Positions 58,639 to 64,000 of a stretch of DNA of 64,000 nt are shown here, in pieces. How positions within the stretch are numbered: position 1 is the first letter of the stretch; each line of letters starts with the position of its first letter. The position numbers were made by a program, and so were the translations under genes. Under the pieces are notes generated by a model. It saw only the letters and a list, made by a program, of their open reading frames with translations. It was not told the DNA's origin and did not search any database. This DNA comes from Daphnia carinata (Eukaryota; Arthropoda; Branchiopoda; Diplostraca; Daphniidae), in the NCBI RefSeq assembly GCF_022539665.2, contig NC_081338.1, positions 3,347,679 to 3,411,678 of the forward strand, read 5' to 3'.

Positions 58639-59167
58639 TTAGTAGGTTGGATCCGAAGTAGAATAAGCAGGAGATTCATAAGAGGGGCTGTAAGCTGCTG
58701 GTTTGTACTCGGGATACTTCGCTTCACCAACATACTTGACATCAGCTACGTATCCATAGCTGTCAGCCTTGTATGTTACAATTTGGGTGCGGCCATCAGG
58801 AAGGGCGACGCTGTAAGATCCGGTCACCACCTTTCCGTCACTACTCTCCGAGTGCAAATAATCGTTGTACGAAGCTTCATCCTTCACAGCATAGGAGTAG
58901 CTATACGGCTGAGGGGCCTGCCGAAAATAAATGGTACTCGTTTAGATTTAAGTCTTGATTGAATGCATAGCAAATAAAAACCAACATAATCGTATGAAGG
59001 TTTGTCGTAGGAAACGGAGGTTGCCGGATAAGCAATCTCAGCGACAGCTACAGCAATTAAGGCGGCCAAGATGAGGAACTGAAGTAGGGGCAAAACAAAA
59101 CATATGGAAAGCGTTTATAAAAACAGGCGAAATTCGTGTTCCTTTTGTACCGCTAACTTACCTGCAT
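58639..59167 (-). CDS. R&R cuticle protein 10
   Basis: Predicted 125-aa secreted cuticle protein. Exons in transcript order: 59167-59162 (Met-Gln), 59078-58986 (signal peptide FLILAALIAVAVAE, then [17 protein letters not shown]), 58917-58639. The core is [40 protein letters not shown] and [20 protein letters not shown]. The tail is YSPSYESPAYSTSDPTY. Closest to cuticle protein 4. Confidence 0.94.
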
Positions 59168-59211
59168 GATTCTTGGTTGGAGTGGGTTGTTGGCTCGATG
59201 GATAACAAGTT

Positions 59212-59248
59212 ACTGATGTCGATACTAGCATCGACGTTCGGTATTTAT
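59212..59248 (-). promoter_or_regulatory. Core promoter: ATAAATA plus ATCAGT initiator
   Basis: On the minus strand ATAAATA (59248-59242) precedes ATCAGT (59217-59212). The TATA element is weaker than in the other genes. Confidence 0.65.
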
Positions 59249-60202
59249 TAGAGGCATTCTTAGTTATTAGCCAGTTAGCCTACTGTTGTATCAAGATGGA
59301 AAGTCAGTGGTTTCGTTAGCGCATTAACGAGTAGCCGCAAAATAAGATTCCCATCGTAGCGTTATGACCTTTCCAAGAACAATGATTGTTTAGGTGCTGT
59401 ATTAGCCGGACTAACCTCGGTTGCGTTCACAACTGGTCACGTTTCGCAAATAAAAAGAGAAAAAATCACGAAAGAAAAGCTTAACATTACACCCACGCCT
59501 CAAGCAAAGGCCCACCCCACTGTTACAAGAGGGTTATTTATCTCGTCGTATCTTCTAGCTTTTTCTGAATCTTATTTTGAGTGAGAGGCATCAGATTAAT
59601 AACAGTTAAATCTGAACTAGACAATTTCCTTACCTTGAAGTTACTATTAAACTTAGCGGTCGAATTATGGAATGTGCTAACTGTTTTGAGCAAACGGAAT
59701 TTGCTGCCTTCACTAACTTTCTTTTTGGCTGATTTTGCGCAGTAACATTACACGTGTGACTTTAAATATCGAGAATCGTGTACAATAGACAATAGAAAAA
59801 GAAAGTCATTGCCAATCGAATATATGTCCCGAATGTATTGTGCAAAAATCTGATACTATCGTTAATGCTAACGGGAAGGGCCGGTACATGGGGCTTCAGG
59901 TGTCTAAATGGCGGAATTTAGATTGCATTGGCAACTCTAAAGTTTAATGCATGTGATTTTCAAACCGAATTCTCTTATGGGGCACAATCTCTGCCTGCAA
60001 TTTAATCGGTGAACGAAAGGGAAAGAGCATTCGTGTACACACAGTTTCGTTATTATCAGCAAATCTAATTATTACCTGATCAGAATCTTTTTTCATTCAA
60101 GTGAATCGCCAGAAAACAAGCTTTTAAATTTCAAACATGTCTTTGTATTGCAATAAGATCTGAGGTTAAGAATATAGTTTTGTTTTCAAAGAATACACTG
60201 AA
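59249..60202. other. Spacer between cuticle genes 10 and 11
   Basis: No recognised gene or repeat. Confidence 0.45.
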
Positions 60203-60731
60203 TTAATAAGTTGGCTCTTTGTAGGCAGGGGCCTGGTAAGCAGGAGCTGGGTAAGAAGCGGCGGGTTTGTATTCCGGATACTTGGCCACACCTTCGTATT
60301 TGACATCGGCAACATATCCATTGCTATCAGCTTTGTAGCTAACAATTTGAGTGCGGCCGTCGGGTAGAACAACACGGTAAGATCCAGTAGTCAACTTCCC
60401 ATCGCTATTCTCAGAGTGGGCATAATTGTTGTAGGAAGGAGCATCATTGACTTCCCATGCGAAGCTGTATGGCTGCGGGGGCTATGTAAAGTGAGCAGCG
60501 AGCATTAGCGTGAAGCAGAGATCTAGAATCAAATGTCTAAGCCTAGAAAGTGCAACTTACGTAATCGTAGCTCTTGCTGTAAGTTGGAGCTGGAGTGGAA
60601 GGGTAGACATCAGCGGCAACTGCAACAGCAACCAAAGTGGCAAAAACGAAGAACTAAAATATGTAGAGAACATAAGAAACTTTAAAGTCGAACTGCTATG
60701 ATTCTATGTTCTGAAGTTGTAGTACCTGCAT
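60203..60731 (-). CDS. R&R cuticle protein 11
   Basis: Predicted 125-aa secreted cuticle protein. Exons in transcript order: 60731-60726 (Met-Gln), 60653-60561 (signal peptide FFVFATLVAVAVAAD, then VYPSTPAPTYSKSYDY), 60481-60203. The core is [40 protein letters not shown] and [20 protein letters not shown]. The tail is AASYPAPAYQAPAYKEPTY. It combines features of proteins 5 and 8, and its 5' region (CATGGTTGTTTTAGGAGTG) is shared with gene 8. Confidence 0.94.
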
Positions 60732-60772
60732 GGTTGTTTTAGGAGTGTGTGGATGAAGACGGTTGCAGAAGA

Positions 60773-60810
60773 ACTGATGACATGACCAATGTTGAGCCTC
60801 TGCCTTTATA
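60773..60810 (-). promoter_or_regulatory. Core promoter: TATAAAG plus ATCAGT initiator
   Basis: On the minus strand TATAAAG (60810-60804) precedes ATCAGT (60778-60773). Confidence 0.75.
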
Positions 60811-61671
60811 CAACGCAAAGTCAGGGTGTGTCTGCATATAACAAAACGCACAATAACGGAAACTGAAAAAAGGAGAAGCTTAAAAAACTTGACCAATCTG
60901 GAGCGACACGAAGGCCGTGCGTTTCCATTTACTCCTTTCACCTGGCCGATGTTTGGCTATTCAGTTGGTGAGCCTCTGCTCACCATCCGATGCGCTTTAG
61001 CAAAAAGACAAAACGATAAGAAGGTAGAGAGAGTAAGGGAAAGTAAAGCAGTGACGGTGGAATGTAATAACAGGGAGTCACGTCGTTTATGGAGCACACG
61101 CACACTTTCCTGAAACTGTCTGCAATAAGCCGCCAGGTGCTACGCCCAATTCTCGGCCGTTCGCTGAGTTAATGGCGACAAAAGTTTGTTTTGTTTTCAT
61201 GTACGGAGAAATGCCAGAACTAATATAACATCTACTTCATTTGAATGTACGTTTAAAAAAAACAACTAGTCTAAGTGATGGTAACGGTAATCAATTTGAA
61301 TTTGAGTACCATTTGTAGCGATTGCTAAAGGATAATTAGCGAAGGGATAATTAGTCGATTGCGAAGGATTAGTAAAGCAATAGGGGAAAGCCGAATGTAT
61401 GATTGTAAGGAAGTTAATGAGGAAACGTAATTAATAACGAGGAAAGGAAAGCGCAATTCCAAACACAAACAAAACGGGATGAGAAAGCAAAGCATAAAGG
61501 TGTAGTTAACAGACTCAGAAACCTCGTAATGCTTCCGCCCACTTCAGCAATGGTCACTCCTCTAAAAGCTTATCCAGAACGATGCCTGTTGGCACGATTT
61601 ATTTTCTGTGGTTTGTTTAGGTTTCACATGAAATTTCACGTTAGCGAAACTAACATGGCGGATAACTCAAC
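60811..61671. other. Spacer before the cuticle remnant
   Basis: Purine-rich segments such as GGAAAGGAAAGC are present but no gene is recognised. The frame 60826-61113 is unassigned. Confidence 0.45.
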
Positions 61672-61990
61672 TATAAAAGGAAAGAACTGAAATTGCTAAG
61701 GCAACAGTTCTTAGTTGGATGTATCGACAAGTAAACCTAGCCCCTCATAACATGAAGGTACAAGTGTACACTTATAACAGCTTCACGTACATTTAGCTCA
61801 TTGTCTCAAAAGTTATTTGTACGCCATTCTTCTTGCAAAATATTCTCAATTAAAGTTCTTCGTAATACTCGCGTTGATTACCTTGCCGTGTCTTTAGGAT
61901 ATTTACAAGACTTCTCAAGAAGAAAAGTTTTATTTCCAATATCAATCAAAGACTACTGGACCGACATATCATGCTATTTGGCAATTTGAA
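61672..61990 (+). pseudogene. Remnant of a cuticle protein gene with intact promoter and start
   Basis: TATAAAAG (61672-61679), an ACAGT initiator (61704-61708) and ATG-AAG followed by a GT donor (61752-61757) copy the 5' end of cuticle genes 6 and 9. An AAAG acceptor leads at 61856 into FFVILALI, the normal signal-peptide core. A base loss after that puts a stop after LPCL; in the shifted frame LAVS and later GYLQ follow. No third exon with the chitin-binding domain remains before MMAA. It may still be transcribed but cannot make the protein. Confidence 0.7.
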
Positions 61991-62019
61991 CCTATTTTTA
62001 GGAATGGACTTAACAACAA

Positions 62020-63547
62020 TCATGACAGTACAGTATCGGGTACAAAACGACGCAGTAGAATTTCGGCAGCTTGGCCGGCAGTCATAAGGCCCTCTTCGAC
62101 ATTCTTTTCCATTTCCCGAATGTGAGATTTGACTCTTGGATCCTCACGGAAGACCTAAAAGAGGAGAACGATAAAATATTATTGAAAGGGTAAAGGGAAT
62201 GATGATGACATACCTGCATAATGTGTTGAGTGATATAATTCCACATCCAAACGCGCTGCTGTTTGCGGCGCGTTTCAAAAAGCTCCCCCGTTTTTATCAT
62301 CGTTTGATGAAATTCTTGCATGACAGCCCATAGTTCAGGTATACCTTCGCTTGTTAACGAGGAAACTTTCATGACCTAAGGACAACGCCGATGTCAAGGG
62401 ATAAACAAACGATAGTGCGAGCATGTTAGTTATACTTTTGGTTTCCAGTTGGGTGATATGGGTCGCATGAACTTGAGGGACGAAGTATATTCGTACTGCA
62501 TTCTCAGAGCAGCTTGAACCAAGTCTCCATCAGCTTTGTTAACAACTACAAGATGGCTATGTTCCATAATCCCGCGTTTCAATCCCTTTATCAGGAGGGA
62601 ACGATATTATTTTTAAGTACTGTTCCATATACGGTGAAAAAAAAAAATGAATAATATTACTTGTAGTTCGTCACCTCCAGCAGGAGGAATTAGAACAACA
62701 AACATGTCAACCATATCTGCCACCTCATATTCGGACTGTCCAACACCTAAGTTTTAAAGAAGGTTGGTATACGAGAAGGCTCAACGCAGTGAGAAGATAG
62801 GAATTTTTACCAACAGTTTCTACGAATACGGTTCTATAACCAGCAGTTTCACACATTATTATAGCCTCGTTTGTAGAGCGAGTAACTCCACCTAAATGCC
62901 CGCTGGATGGTGATGGGCGGATGAACGCGTTCATATCCCTTGAAAGTTCCTGCATTCTTGTTTTGTCACCCATTAATGATCCTTTCACAGAAATGAAGGT
63001 TATTATTCAACTACCTAATACAAACATTTATCAATGTACCTCCACTGGTTGTAGACGATGGGTCGACTGCTAAAACAGCAATTTTTTCACCCTGGCTTGT
63101 AAGATACTTTCCCAAAGTTTCTAGAAAGGTTGATTTTCCAGCACCTGGTGGTCCTGACAGTCCTACAATTCAAGTTATATTAAAACATATAGCACCTTAA
63201 CATGAAAAAGGCTGAGTACCAATTCGAAAATTAAAGGACTTATTTTCTTCCTGGCATTTTTTGCAATGCTGTAAGGCTTTTCTTAACAATAGTCTTGCCT
63301 GCAAGCATTTTCTAGGATGTGTTGACTCTGTCAAGGTGATAGACTGTGCCAGACAAGCTCTATTGGATGACAGCAGGCCATTGAACAGCTTATCAACAAC
63401 ATTCTTTTCTTGAGCATTCAGTTCTTGCGGCGATTGGTAAATTTGGTGGGCCTTTGGGGCAGCGTAAGGACTTGATGAAGACCAACACCTTAATACGTTG
63501 AGTGCTTTTGGAATCTTAGTTCCCTCATAAAATGGAAATTTAAACAT
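62020..63547 (-). CDS. MMAA: Mitochondrial G-protein chaperone MMAA (ArgK/MeaB family, seven exons)
   Basis: Predicted 384-aa P-loop GTPase that protects and reactivates adenosylcobalamin-dependent methylmalonyl-CoA mutase in mitochondria. Exons in transcript order: 63547-63220, 63162-63040, 62981-62811, 62746-62661, 62585-62436, 62375-62214, 62154-62020, all in phase. The first about 40 residues are basic and Ser-rich without acidic runs, fitting a mitochondrial presequence. Walker A GPPGAGKS is at 113-120. [43 protein letters not shown] and VETVGVGQSE are MeaB/MMAA signatures, and VNKAD is the guanine-specificity loop. The C-terminal helical region ends [12 protein letters not shown]. The frame is open further upstream to a GTG, but the first ATG (MFKFPFYEG) is taken as the start. 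Confidence 0.95.
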
Positions 63548-64000
63548 ATTCCTCACAAACGCTACTGCTTCACTTTAACTGTGGTAAGAATATTACTGAG
63601 CATCAAACACGATTTAAAATAAATATCCCATATCGCAGTCTGAGATATTTTTTCAGTTCTGAATCAACACTGAAGTACCTAGCAGACGACATTTTTGTAA
63701 ACATGTTATGAAAATTCTAGTTGCAACCTTACACCGCTAGGCTACTAGCTTGGGCTAAAGGGGCGTAAACTTTTCGGGTGGCTTATCAGGTAACAGAATT
63801 ACACCTTTTTTATCGGGGATATTTAACGCTAGAAATTTATCAGTTGATGCTACTATGATTCTAAGCAATGTCAAAACATATAAATAAAGAAAGCATTCAT
63901 ACATTTTTTTCAACTTGTGACTAGTTATCACACATCACTGGGGATACAATAGCTATTTTTTATTTTTTTACATTCAAATTTAATAAAGTTTACTCGAGGC
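63548..64000. other. Right-end spacer
   Basis: Upstream of MMAA; presumably its promoter. No other gene is supported before the window ends. Confidence 0.45.

Overview
The window looks like arthropod nuclear DNA, most likely from a branchiopod crustacean such as Daphnia. This is inferred from short GT-AG introns (often 56-100 bases), a dense family of small Rebers-Riddiford (R&R) cuticle protein genes, chitinases carrying a C-terminal peritrophin-A domain, and AT-rich, homopolymer-rich spacers. No operons, CRISPR arrays or viral genes were seen.

Layout. Bases 1-7,260 hold no gene I can support, only pyrimidine tracts and simple repeats. A nine-exon ammonium transporter of the Amt type lies on the minus strand (7,489-9,736), and a decayed Amt relic follows on the same strand (about 10.9-12.0 kb). 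After about 5 kb of spacer come FEN1, the flap endonuclease (17,189-18,764, eight exons, all catalytic residues and the PCNA box intact), and a THAP zinc-finger gene (19,723-20,612). Three cuticle genes on the plus strand (22.7, 29.9 and 33.6 kb) are separated by mobile-element debris. That debris includes a 1.7-kb near-perfect palindrome with three tRNA-like pieces in its middle, and two copies of a small module accompanied by inverted pairs of a CTAGATGGCG-type motif.

From 38.4 to 46.2 kb there is a chitin-turnover cluster: a dead CLIP-type serine protease, a truncated chitinase copy, and two intact GH18 chitinases facing each other tail to tail. From 46.9 to 61.9 kb there is a cuticle-protein cluster of eight intact genes on both strands, two orphan third exons made by a very recent 1.9-kb tandem duplication, and one frameshifted remnant. 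The window closes with the seven-exon mitochondrial G-protein chaperone gene MMAA (62,020-63,547, minus strand).

How the genes fit together. The cuticle proteins (chitin-binding, secreted) and the chitinases (chitin cleavage) belong to the same exoskeleton or peritrophic-matrix biology. The cuticle genes share one architecture: a first coding exon of only two codons, a second exon with the signal peptide, a third exon with the chitin-binding domain, and in nearly all a TATA box about 30 bases upstream of an ATCAGT initiator. The Amt, FEN1, THAP and MMAA genes are unrelated single genes.
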